From the NCBI GenBank assembly GCA_002410755.1, contig DHOL01000047.1, forward strand, positions 8,428 to 16,746: DNA of 8,319 bases, written 5' to 3'. Below the pieces are notes generated by a model that searched no databases, was not told the origin of the DNA, and saw only the letters and a list, made by a program, of their open reading frames with translations. Of this stretch, positions 1 through 6,054 are shown piece after piece; the first letter of the stretch is position 1, and every line of letters starts with the position of its first letter. The DNA comes from Ruminococcaceae bacterium UBA5391. GTDB lineage: Bacteria; Bacillota; Clostridia; Oscillospirales; Acutalibacteraceae. The translations under genes were made by a program, and so were the position numbers.

Positions 1-25
1 GGGTATATTGAGGAGGGTAGAACAA

Positions 26-60
26 TTATCAGAAAACGGTGCGGCTCCGTTTCCTGATAA
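26..60 (-). terminator. Long hairpin, possible terminator of the cyclase transcript
   Basis: The arms TTATCAG-A-AAACGG (26-39) and CCGTTT-C-CTGATAA (47-60) flank a 7-base loop. As plus-strand RNA position 33/53 is an A-C mismatch. As minus-strand RNA the same position is a G-U wobble, so the 14-pair stem is unbroken. This favours a role in minus-strand RNA, where the tail reads TTGTTCT, only moderately T-rich. It lies about 130 bases past the stop of the minus-strand cyclase gene and may end that transcript. The weak T-tract and the long distance keep confidence moderate. It could instead be an RNA-stability element. Confidence 0.4.
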
Positions 61-191
61 CAATATCATTTTAGCTCCTGAATATAAAAATATGTAACAA
101 AGCTGTGAATACACTGTAAATTTCCTATGATGTTATTGCAAAAAGGAAATATTAATAAAGGGATGTCAACTTGTTTAGTTAAAAAGACTGC

Positions 192-770
192 TTACCGGGA
201 GAACAGGACTGCACGGACAGGCGAGGCTTCCGCACCACCGAGACAGAGCGGAAATGCTGCCAGGCAGTAGTTTCCAGGACTGACAGCAGACAGATTGAGC
301 CCTTCCAAAATCGGAATCCCCGCACCAAGAAGCTCCCGGTGCGGGCCGGTTTCGTCTTCCGGGGTGCCAATGCTCAGGGCGTCTGTGCCGACTAGGGAAT
401 AATCAGATTCGGCGATTGCGAATGCAGCGCTGCGTGAAAGAAAAACTTTTCCACCGCCCTTAAAAAGGAGCCGCTTTTCTGCGTTTCCTGTAAGCTTGTC
501 AATATCTGCGCCGGTAATCATACCGCTTGCTTCCACTACGCTGCAGGGGCCAAAGCATCTGCAAAGGTCAATCTGGTCGATCGGCTTACCATCTTCAATA
601 TAGTGGAGAGGAGCGTCTAAGTGCGTTGCACTGTGGCAACAGGCATAAAATCCGGAGAGATTATATCCATCCCCCAAGTCCATCCGCCTCACGATGTCGC
701 GCTTTGGCTTGGGGTCTCCGGGATAAGCGGGACAGGAAAATAATTCACGGGAAATATCAATGATTTTCAT
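192..770 (-). CDS. Cyclase family protein (kynurenine formamidase-like metal hydrolase)
   Basis: This 192-residue protein matches the cyclase/kynurenine formamidase-like family, cytosolic metal-dependent hydrolases acting on amides or related bonds. The N-terminus (MKIIDISREL..CPAYPGDP) is typical. The metal motif is seen as HSATHLDAPLH, with His46, His50, Asp52 and His56 as likely ligands; the more usual form is HSGTH, so residue 48 is Ala instead of Gly. The C-terminal third carries LLGAGIPILEGLNL (148-160) and PLCLGGAEASPVRAVL (174-189), also family-like. The ATG at 770 was chosen because an AAGGAAGGA box sits six bases upstream and family homology begins there; the open frame runs further upstream without family similarity. 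The gene is transcribed away from ruvC and has no same-strand partner visible. Tryptophan catabolism genes are absent from the window, so the substrate is unknown and the formamidase name is only a family label. Confidence 0.88.
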   Translation of the reverse strand: MKIIDISRELFSCPAYPGDPKPKRDIVRRMDLGDGYNLSGFYACCHSATHLDAPLHYIEDGKPIDQIDLCRCFGPCSVVEASGMITGADIDKLTGNAEKRLLFKGGGKVFLSRSAAFAIAESDYSLVGTDALSIGTPEDETGPHRELLGAGIPILEGLNLSAVSPGNYCLAAFPLCLGGAEASPVRAVLFSR

Positions 771-833
771 GGGGCGTCCTTCCTTTCGCATTAAGAATCC
801 GATCTGGCTTTTCCCATAGCCGGAAATGAGGCT

Positions 834-859
834 GCCGTACTTCCCTACGGCCTGTTTTT
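834..859 (+). promoter_or_regulatory. Inverted repeat plus T-tract between cyclase and ruvC
   Basis: GCCGTA (834-839) and TACGGC (846-851) are perfect inverted repeats around CTTCCC, followed by CTG and five Ts (855-859). Two readings fit. One is an intrinsic terminator in plus-strand orientation, but no plus-strand gene lies upstream in the window for it to terminate. The other is an 18-bp operator: it covers the expected -35 area of the first ruvC -10 box and lies just upstream of that of the second. On the minus strand it would fall in the cyclase leader. The symmetry is seen directly; the role is inferred. Confidence 0.4.
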
Positions 860-860
860 G

Positions 861-882
861 TGATATAATTTTATGATATAAT
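861..882 (+). promoter_or_regulatory. Two tandem extended -10 boxes for ruvC
   Basis: TGATATAAT occurs at 861-869 and again at 874-882, exactly 13 bp apart. Each is a perfect TATAAT preceded by TGn, the extended -10 form that can work with a poor -35. No good TTGACA is visible at the right spacing for either. Transcription would begin around 876 or 889, giving a leader of about 40-50 bases before the ruvC ATG at 926. I see no GAAC-N4-GTTC LexA-type box in the interval, so SOS control is not evident. Confidence 0.65.
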
Positions 883-925
883 AAAATGAATAATTTGGAC
901 AGCCATTTTGGAAAGGGGACAGGCA

Positions 926-1456
926 ATGGTTATTCTCGGTATTGACCCCGGCTATGCCATCGTTGGCTATGGTGTGGTGAGAGCCGAAAACGGCCATTTC
1001 CAGCCATTGGAGTACGGCGCCATTGTAACACAGGCCGGCCTTGACTTCAACTACAGGCTGGAGATTATCTATGACGGTGTTGCTAGCATAGCAGCTCACT
1101 GGAAACCAGGGGCTGTCTCCGTTGAAAAACTCTATTTTCAGAATAATAAAACTACTGCGATTGGTGTTGCTGAAGCCCGCGGAGTAATTCTGCTTGCTGT
1201 GCAGAAAGCAGGAGCAAAGGTCTATGAGTATACGCCCATGCAGATTAAGCAGGCAGTAACCGGTTATGGCAAGGCAAAAAAACCGCAGGTTATGGAAATG
1301 ACCAAAAGGCTGCTGGGCCTAAGAGAAATGCCTAAGCCGGATGACACCGCCGATGCGCTGGCGATGGCAGTCTGCCATGGTCAGGCGGCAGGGTCTGAGC
1401 TTCGCCGGGCCATGCTTGAGCGCAAAATTCGCGCAGTAAGGGAAAGGCAGGGGTAG
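926..1456 (+). CDS. ruvC: Holliday junction resolvase RuvC
   Basis: RuvC is the endonuclease that cuts Holliday junctions symmetrically, working with RuvAB in recombinational repair. The 176-residue protein is close to the usual 160-175. The N-terminal signature ILGIDPGYAIVGYG carries catalytic Asp7; VSVEKLYFQ carries the second acidic residue, Glu67; PKPDDTADALAMAVCH near the end supplies Asp140 and Asp143. All four metal-binding acids are therefore present, consistent with an active RNase H-like fold. The ATG at 926 was preferred over an in-frame TTG at 908 because GGAAAGGGG lies seven bases upstream and the family begins with this Met. It is the first gene of a ruvC-ruvA-ruvB run, six bases ahead of ruvA, and faces away from the cyclase gene with twin -10 boxes upstream. 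Confidence 0.97.
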   Translation: MVILGIDPGYAIVGYGVVRAENGHFQPLEYGAIVTQAGLDFNYRLEIIYDGVASIAAHWKPGAVSVEKLYFQNNKTTAIGVAEARGVILLAVQKAGAKVYEYTPMQIKQAVTGYGKAKKPQVMEMTKRLLGLREMPKPDDTADALAMAVCHGQAAGSELRRAMLERKIRAVRERQG

Positions 1457-1462
1457 AGAGGA

Positions 1463-2077
1463 ATGTTTTACCGCTTGAGGGGAACCCTTATCCATACGGA
1501 ACCAGGAATGGCAGCCGTCGAGTGCGGCGGTGTGGCTTTTAAATGTCTCACGTCGCTCAGCACTCAGCGCGCGCTTCCCCGTCAGGGTGAGGAAGCAATT
1601 CTCTATACATACCTGAATGTGCGGGAAGATGCACTTGATTTATTCGGATTTGCAACCATTTCTGAACTAAACTGCTTTAAAATGCTCACTGCGGTCAGCG
1701 GAGTAGGACCAAAAGTTGCACTTGCAATCCTTTCTGCCTTGAAACCAGAGCAGATAGCTGTTGCCGTGGCGACAGGAGACAGCAGGGCACTCACCCGTGC
1801 GAGCGGCGTTGGGCCGAAGCTGGCCCAACGTATTGCGCTGGAACTGCGTGATAAAGTGAAAAAGCTGCAAAGCAGCGGAGCAATGCCGGAAATGCCTGCC
1901 GGACAGGTTTCTGCTTCCAGTAACACCAGCGCAGCAGTCAATGCTTTGGCAGTGTTGGGGTTTGCACCATCTGATGCTGCCGCAACAGTTGCAAAATTTG
2001 ACGGCAGCCTGCCGGTTGAAGAGCTGATCCGCCGTTCACTTCAATCAATGGATCCAGAAAAGCACGGAAAGAAATAA
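1463..2077 (+). CDS. ruvA: Holliday junction branch migration complex subunit RuvA
   Basis: RuvA binds the four-way junction as a tetramer and loads RuvB rings for branch migration. At 204 residues it has normal length. The order seen is an N-terminal OB-fold (about 1-62) with the acidic pin residues Glu55-Asp56 in LNVREDALDLFGF, two helix-hairpin-helix motifs (SGVGPKVALAIL at 79-90 and SGVGPKLAQRIALEL at 114-128), a Ser/Ala-rich linker (about 137-156), and the RuvB-contacting domain III (AVNALAVLGFAPSDA onward). The ATG is fixed by the classic MFYRLRG start. Its nearest GAGG is only one base from the ATG, so initiation probably relies on the more distant AGGGG at the end of ruvC, that is, on coupling to ruvC translation. 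A perfect 9-bp hairpin sits in the codons of the second helix-hairpin-helix. Confidence 0.97.
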   Translation: MFYRLRGTLIHTEPGMAAVECGGVAFKCLTSLSTQRALPRQGEEAILYTYLNVREDALDLFGFATISELNCFKMLTAVSGVGPKVALAILSALKPEQIAVAVATGDSRALTRASGVGPKLAQRIALELRDKVKKLQSSGAMPEMPAGQVSASSNTSAAVNALAVLGFAPSDAAATVAKFDGSLPVEELIRRSLQSMDPEKHGKK

Positions 2078-2114
2078 TTTCCCGATCCATGTCTGAAGGA
2101 GGTGCAGAAAAGAA

Positions 2115-3200
2115 ATGGCGGAACAGGATAACCGTCGCTTAAAGGACAATACGGAACAGGGTGAAAGCGACTTTGAAAACCGGGTTGTTGCACCTGAATA
2201 TAAACCGGAAGACGATGAAGTCGAAAATCCGCTCCGGCCGAGGGTCCTTTCAGAATATATCGGCCAGGAAAAAGTTAAGCAGAACTTGTCGGTCTTTATT
2301 GAAGCAGCAAAGCAGCGCAAGGAAACCTTAGACCATGTTTTGCTTTATGGCCCGCCGGGGCTTGGCAAGACAACACTTGCGGGCATTATTGCAAATGAGC
2401 TCGGCGTCAACCTTCGCATTACTTCCGGCCCGGCGATTGAAAAACCGGGTGACCTGGCGGCAATCCTTACCAACCTGAGCCCGGGCGATGTGTTGTTTAT
2501 TGACGAAGTTCACCGCCTTTCTCGAAGCGTAGAGGAAATCCTTTATCCTGCGATGGAAGACTTTGCGCTTGACATCATTACCGGGAAGGGGCAGATGGCT
2601 GCCTCCTATCATTTACCGCTGCCCCGTTTCACGCTTGTAGGCGCCACAACGAGAGCCGGACAGCTCAGCGCGCCGTTGCGTGACCGCTTTGGTGTTGTGC
2701 TGCGCCTCGAACTTTATACCCCCGAAGAACTTGCCCGGATTGTTACACGCAGCGCTAAAATCCTGAAGATTCCCATTGAGGCGGATGGTGCGCTTGAAAT
2801 TGCTTCCCGTTCCCGCGGCACTCCGCGGATTGCAAACCGCCTTTTAAAACGCGTCCGTGATTTTGCTCAGGTCGTTTCTGGCGGAAGTATTACGCAGGAA
2901 TCAGCAAAACTTGCCCTTGACCGGCTGGAAATTGATAGGCTTGGCCTTGACGCAAATGACCGGCGCTTGCTTACGGCGCTGATTAAGTATTATAATGGAG
3001 GTCCTGTCGGTCTGGAAACCCTTGCTGCGGCGATTGGCGAAGAGGCTGTTACCATTGAGGATGTTTATGAACCGTACCTGATGCAAATCGGTTTTCTGAG
3101 CCGGACGCCCCGTGGCCGCTGTGCAACCCATGCGGCTTATGAGCATTTAGGGCTGACGCCGCCTGTCTCTGCGGAGGATGGGCAGCAGAAATTTTACTGA
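2115..3200 (+). CDS. ruvB: Holliday junction branch migration ATPase RuvB
   Basis: RuvB is the AAA+ hexameric motor that pulls DNA through the RuvA-bound junction. Seen in order: Walker [10 protein letters not shown] (79-87), Walker B FIDEVHR (128-134), sensor 1 GATTR (176-180), a likely arginine finger in LRDRFG (188-193), sensor 2 GTPRIA (235-240), and the C-terminal winged-helix domain ending in [10 protein letters not shown] (326-335). The protein has 361 residues, longer than the common ~335, because of an acidic, polar N-terminal extension of about 30 residues before the conserved [12 protein letters not shown]. The start is well supported by AAGGAGGTG at 2096-2104, ten bases before the ATG; no closer start with a comparable site was seen. 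A probable terminator follows the stop codon, so ruvCAB may form its own transcription unit. Confidence 0.97.
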   Translation: MAEQDNRRLKDNTEQGESDFENRVVAPEYKPEDDEVENPLRPRVLSEYIGQEKVKQNLSVFIEAAKQRKETLDHVLLYGPPGLGKTTLAGIIANELGVNLRITSGPAIEKPGDLAAILTNLSPGDVLFIDEVHRLSRSVEEILYPAMEDFALDIITGKGQMAASYHLPLPRFTLVGATTRAGQLSAPLRDRFGVVLRLELYTPEELARIVTRSAKILKIPIEADGALEIASRSRGTPRIANRLLKRVRDFAQVVSGGSITQESAKLALDRLEIDRLGLDANDRRLLTALIKYYNGGPVGLETLAAAIGEEAVTIEDVYEPYLMQIGFLSRTPRGRCATHAAYEHLGLTPPVSAEDGQQKFY

Positions 3201-3209
3201 CTTCTGGTC

Positions 3210-3243
3210 AAAAAACTGGCGGGATTGTGCCGTCCGGTTTTTT
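3210..3243 (+). terminator. Probable intrinsic terminator after ruvB
   Basis: An A-tract (3210-3215) leads into CTGGCGG (3216-3222), a 7-base loop, CCG-T-CCGG (3230-3237) with one bulged T, and six Ts (3238-3243). The T3217-G3236 pair is a U-G wobble in plus-strand RNA but would be A-C in the other strand, which supports the plus orientation. It begins ten bases after the ruvB stop. The A-tract can also pair with the T-tract, lengthening the stem. No clear promoter is seen in the remaining 48 bases before the next gene, so termination may be partial. Confidence 0.6.
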
Positions 3244-3291
3244 ATGAGATGTCTGACCGGTGTCCAAACCTGAGCAGGAGATGATAATTCA

Positions 3292-4155
3292 TTGAGAATT
3301 GCACGTTGGAAGGATTATGAACTGGTAGATACGTCATCCGGTGAACGGCTGGAGCGATGGGGGAATGTGACGCTGATTCGTCCCGATCCGCAGATTATTT
3401 GGAATACGCCGAAGAAAAATCCGTTGTGGCAGAATGCCGACGCACGCTATGTCCGCTCTTCCACTGGCGGCGGCCATTGGGAAAACAGGAGGCCGGTCCC
3501 GCCTTTCTGGAAAATCCATTACGGTGAGCTGACGTTTCGCGTTAAGACAATGGGTTTCAAACATACGGGCATTTTCCCGGAGCAGGCTGTAAACTGGGAT
3601 TTTGCAATGCGGAAAATTGGGGAATCCGGCAGGCCGGTCAAAGTGCTGAATCTGTTTGGATACACGGGTGCCGCAACTTTGGCGTGCCTGCACGCTGGGG
3701 CAGAGGTGTGTCATGTTGATGCTTCGCATGGCATGGTGACGTGGGCACGGGAGAATGCGGAAGTCTCCGGCCTTGCGGAAAAGCCGGTGCGCTGGATTGT
3801 CGATGATTGTGAAAAGTTTGTCCGCCGGGAACAGCGCCGGGGCAGAACTTATGACGCCATCATCATGGATCCGCCGTCTTATGGCCGCGGGCCTGGCGGA
3901 GAAGTCTGGAAGCTGGAAGATCAGCTCTATTCCCTTGTGGAAATGTGCCTGCCCGTTCTTTCTGCGCATCCTTTGTTTTTTCTGCTGAATTCCTATACAA
4001 CAGGCCTTTCACCGGCAGTGATGGAATATATGCTCGGTGTCATGGTTCAGAAAAAATTCGGCGGCCGTATTTCCTCAGGGGAAATAGGCCTGCCTGTAAC
4101 AGAGACCGGCCTTGTCCTTCCAAGCGGCAGCACGGCGGTTTGGGAAGCCGGCTGA
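3292..4155 (+). CDS. Class I SAM-dependent methyltransferase (COG1092/RlmI-like core, no PUA domain)
   Basis: The 287-residue protein has a Rossmann-type methyltransferase core: motif I VLNLFGYTGAATLA (118-131), an acidic SAM-ribose residue Asp143 in CHVDASHG, DDCEKFVRRE (171-180) after the adenine-binding region, and the catalytic-loop motif DPPSYG (193-198). HTGIFPEQAVNWD (91-103) is typical of the COG1092 group that includes rRNA large-subunit cytosine methyltransferases such as RlmI. It lacks the N-terminal PUA domain of RlmI, having instead a short region beginning ARWKDYELVDTSSGE. The substrate is therefore likely RNA but is not proven. The start is TTG at 3292, with AGGAG eleven bases upstream; the WKDYEL segment close behind it is where family similarity begins. 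It follows the ruvB terminator and precedes a 166-bp gap before ecfA1. Confidence 0.85.
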   Translation: MRIARWKDYELVDTSSGERLERWGNVTLIRPDPQIIWNTPKKNPLWQNADARYVRSSTGGGHWENRRPVPPFWKIHYGELTFRVKTMGFKHTGIFPEQAVNWDFAMRKIGESGRPVKVLNLFGYTGAATLACLHAGAEVCHVDASHGMVTWARENAEVSGLAEKPVRWIVDDCEKFVRREQRRGRTYDAIIMDPPSYGRGPGGEVWKLEDQLYSLVEMCLPVLSAHPLFFLLNSYTTGLSPAVMEYMLGVMVQKKFGGRISSGEIGLPVTETGLVLPSGSTAVWEAG

Positions 4156-4171
4156 CGGAAAAGAGCTTATT

Positions 4172-4306
4172 TTGCTGGGCAAAACGGGAAAGGATAAAAG
4201 AACGCAGGGAAGAGCGGAAAAGCCTTTACAAAGGCAGAATTATCAGCATAGAGAAGATATCCTTAGCCGCTTTAAAGAGCTTAACCAGCGCTACGGAAAA
4301 AGCTGA
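4172..4306 (+). CDS. Possible small basic protein, 44 residues, unrecognised
   Basis: I do not recognise this product. The frame is open from 4100 to a TGA at 4304-4306. A TTG at 4172 is preceded, six bases upstream, by a GGAAAAGAG stretch that could act as a ribosome binding site; a TTG at 4112 would overlap the methyltransferase. The predicted peptide is strongly basic (12 Lys/Arg against 5 Asp/Glu) and ends in a helix-like segment, EDILSRFKELNQRYGKS. Its stop lies 15 bases before the ecfA1 ATG, with the ecfA1 ribosome binding site in between, the spacing expected in an operon. It would also fill the only sizeable gap in an otherwise tightly packed run. It may be a real small gene, the remnant of a lost one, or chance. 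Confidence 0.33.
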   Translation: MLGKTGKDKRTQGRAEKPLQRQNYQHREDILSRFKELNQRYGKS

Positions 4307-4321
4307 GGAAAGGATGTTCAG

Positions 4322-5170
4322 ATGGACTATCTTTCGGCAGAGCATGTCACATTTGCATATCAAAGCGAGTCTGAGAATGAAGAAAGCCTGGAAGTGCTGC
4401 ATGATGTTTCACTTGGCATCCGGAAAGGGGAATTTGTGGCACTGCTGGGGCACAATGGTTCCGGAAAATCGACATTTGCCAAACATTTCAATGCGATGCT
4501 TCTGCCAAGCGGGGGAAAAGTGTATGTCGACGGCCTGGATACAATGGATGAAAATCTAAAGCTGGAAATCCGCCGCAGGGTGGGCCTTGTGCTTCAGAAT
4601 CCGGACAATCAGCTCGTTGCGAGCATTGTGGAGGAGGATGTTGCATTCGGCCCGGAAAACCTTGGCATTGCACCGCCGGAAATCCGCCGCAGGGTGGATG
4701 ATGCGCTCCGTGCTGTGGAAATGTACGATTACCGTCTGAATGCACCGTACAAACTTTCCGGCGGCCAGAAGCAGCGCATTGCCATTGCGGGGATTATTGC
4801 CATGCAGCCAGACTGTATCGTCCTGGATGAGCCGACTGCAATGCTGGATCCGCGCGGCCGTACGGAAGTCCTGGATACCATTCATAAGCTAAACCGTGAA
4901 AAAGGGATTACAATTGTCCTGATTACGCACTATATGGACGAGGCGGTTGGAGCTGACCGCGTTGTTGTGATGGACGAAGGGCGGATTCTGACACAAGGGA
5001 CGCCGCGCGAAGTGTTTTCACAGGTTCAGCTTTTAAAAGACCACCAGCTCAGTGTGCCGCAGGCTACGGAACTTGTCTGGCGCCTAAAGCAGGAAGGGTA
5101 CGACTTGCCTCTATGTGCGCTTAATATTGATGAATGTGTTGCCGCTTTGGAGCCACTGCTGAAATCTTGA
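4322..5170 (+). CDS. ecfA1: ECF transporter ATPase EcfA1 (CbiO-type)
   Basis: One of the two ABC ATPases that power an energy-coupling factor transporter for vitamins or trace nutrients, acting on the cytoplasmic face of the membrane with EcfA2 and EcfT. In 282 residues it shows Walker [10 protein letters not shown] (43-51), Q-loop Gln92 within the EcfA-typical [10 protein letters not shown], signature LSGGQ (145-149), Walker B CIVLDE (165-170), the D-loop region AMLDP, and switch His203. The C-terminal tail (about 230-282) carries the region EcfA ATPases use to pair. All catalytic residues are intact. The ATG at 4322 has AGGAAAGGA-like purines ending seven bases upstream. Two copies of EIRRRV, at residues 82-87 and 120-125, are encoded by an identical 20-bp stretch. 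Fourteen bases separate it from ecfA2. Confidence 0.95.
   Translation: MDYLSAEHVTFAYQSESENEESLEVLHDVSLGIRKGEFVALLGHNGSGKSTFAKHFNAMLLPSGGKVYVDGLDTMDENLKLEIRRRVGLVLQNPDNQLVASIVEEDVAFGPENLGIAPPEIRRRVDDALRAVEMYDYRLNAPYKLSGGQKQRIAIAGIIAMQPDCIVLDEPTAMLDPRGRTEVLDTIHKLNREKGITIVLITHYMDEAVGADRVVVMDEGRILTQGTPREVFSQVQLLKDHQLSVPQATELVWRLKQEGYDLPLCALNIDECVAALEPLLKS
4564..4697 (+). repeat. 20-bp exact direct repeat inside ecfA1
   Basis: The 20 bases at 4564-4583 recur without change at 4678-4697. The copies are 114 bp (38 codons) apart and in the same frame, each encoding an EIRRRV segment. Both protein segments are at positions where EcfA ATPases commonly have a similar sequence, so the protein match alone is not surprising. 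The identical codon choice across 20 bases is. Confidence 0.9.
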
Positions 5171-5184
5171 TTTGGGAGAATTCA

Positions 5185-6054
5185 ATGTTTGTCCTTGAAA
5201 CGAAAGACCTAACTTATACTTACGGAGCAGGAACGCCATTTCAAAAAAATGCTGTCAGCCATGTGAGCATCGGTATTAACCATGGGGAATTCCTTGGGAT
5301 TATCGGCCATACCGGCTCTGGCAAATCCACGCTGATTCAAACACTGAATGGCCTTCTGCGCCCAACTTCCGGCACAGTTCTGCTGAGTGGAAAGAATATC
5401 TGGGCTGAGCCGAAAAGAATCCGTTCTGTCCGCTTTCAGGTAGGCATGGTGTTCCAGTACCCGGAGCACCAGCTTTTTGAAGAAACTGTCCTGAAAGATA
5501 TTTGCTTTGGGCCGGGGAATATGGGACTTGACCAGAAGCAGTCTGAAGAGAGGGCGCGCCGTGCTGCACACTTTGTTGGCCTTCCCGATGAACTGCTTGG
5601 GAAAAGCCCGTTTGAGCTTTCCGGCGGACAAAAACGGCGTGCGGCCATTGCGGGGGTCATTGCGATGGAGCCGGAAGTTCTAATTTTGGATGAGCCAACG
5701 GCTGGCCTTGATCCACAGGGGAGGGACATGCTGCTTACTCAGATTTCCGATTACCGGAAAAAGAAGGGAAATACGGTTATCCTTGTTTCCCATAGTATGG
5801 AGGATATTGCACGCTGCGCAGACCGTGTACTTGTCATGAATGAAGGAAAAGCGGTGATGCTGGATTCAACGAAGAAGGTCTTTGCCCGCGGACGTGAACT
5901 TGAATCCATGGGGCTGCGTGTCCCTCAGATTACCAGTATTATGCTGGCGCTGAAGGAGAAGGGCTATCCGGTCCAACCGGCGCTCACTGTTGATGAGGCA
6001 ATCGAGAAACTCCGCCCCCTGCTGAAGAAAGGGAAGGTGCACCGTGGCACGTGA
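5185..6054 (+). CDS. ecfA2: ECF transporter ATPase EcfA2 (CbiO-type)
   Basis: The second ATPase of the ECF energizing module, forming a heterodimer with EcfA1 so that two nucleotide sites drive toppling of the S component. The 289-residue protein shows Walker A GHTGSGKST (41-49), Q-loop Gln91 in FQYPEHQLFEET, the form typical of the EcfA2 partner, signature LSGGQ (145-149), Walker B VLILDEP (165-171), D-loop AGLDP and switch His203. The start is placed at the ATG at 5185 rather than at 5134: GGGAG lies six bases upstream, and MFVLETKDLTYTY is where ABC homology starts, while the upstream extension only overlaps ecfA1 in another frame. It begins 14 bases after ecfA1 and its last 11 bases overlap ecfT, consistent with coupled translation giving matched subunit amounts. 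Confidence 0.95.
   Translation: MFVLETKDLTYTYGAGTPFQKNAVSHVSIGINHGEFLGIIGHTGSGKSTLIQTLNGLLRPTSGTVLLSGKNIWAEPKRIRSVRFQVGMVFQYPEHQLFEETVLKDICFGPGNMGLDQKQSEERARRAAHFVGLPDELLGKSPFELSGGQKRRAAIAGVIAMEPEVLILDEPTAGLDPQGRDMLLTQISDYRKKKGNTVILVSHSMEDIARCADRVLVMNEGKAVMLDSTKKVFARGRELESMGLRVPQITSIMLALKEKGYPVQPALTVDEAIEKLRPLLKKGKVHRGT

Noticed and set aside
163..171. A perfect TTGACA on the minus strand just past the cyclase stop
   Set aside because: No acceptable -10 box lies 16-18 bp downstream of it, so it is not supported as a promoter.
164..274. A short plus-strand ORF starting ATG behind AAAGGG at the end of the AT-rich region
   Set aside because: It is about 36 codons, mostly antisense to the cyclase gene, and shows no protein-like pattern.
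780..860. The cyclase leader as a possible riboswitch
   Set aside because: Apart from the perfect inverted repeat and a weak GGCT/AGCC pairing I could not match any known riboswitch consensus or see an expression platform.
3334..3969. A 211-codon minus-strand open frame opposite the methyltransferase
   Set aside because: It lies wholly antisense to a well-supported gene and its composition (Arg, Pro, His and Ile rich, no motifs) is that of a shadow frame.
3945..4559. A 204-codon plus-strand open frame running across the methyltransferase/ecfA1 gap
   Set aside because: It overlaps the conserved end of the methyltransferase and the Walker A region of ecfA1 in another frame, has no family resemblance and no ribosome binding site of note.
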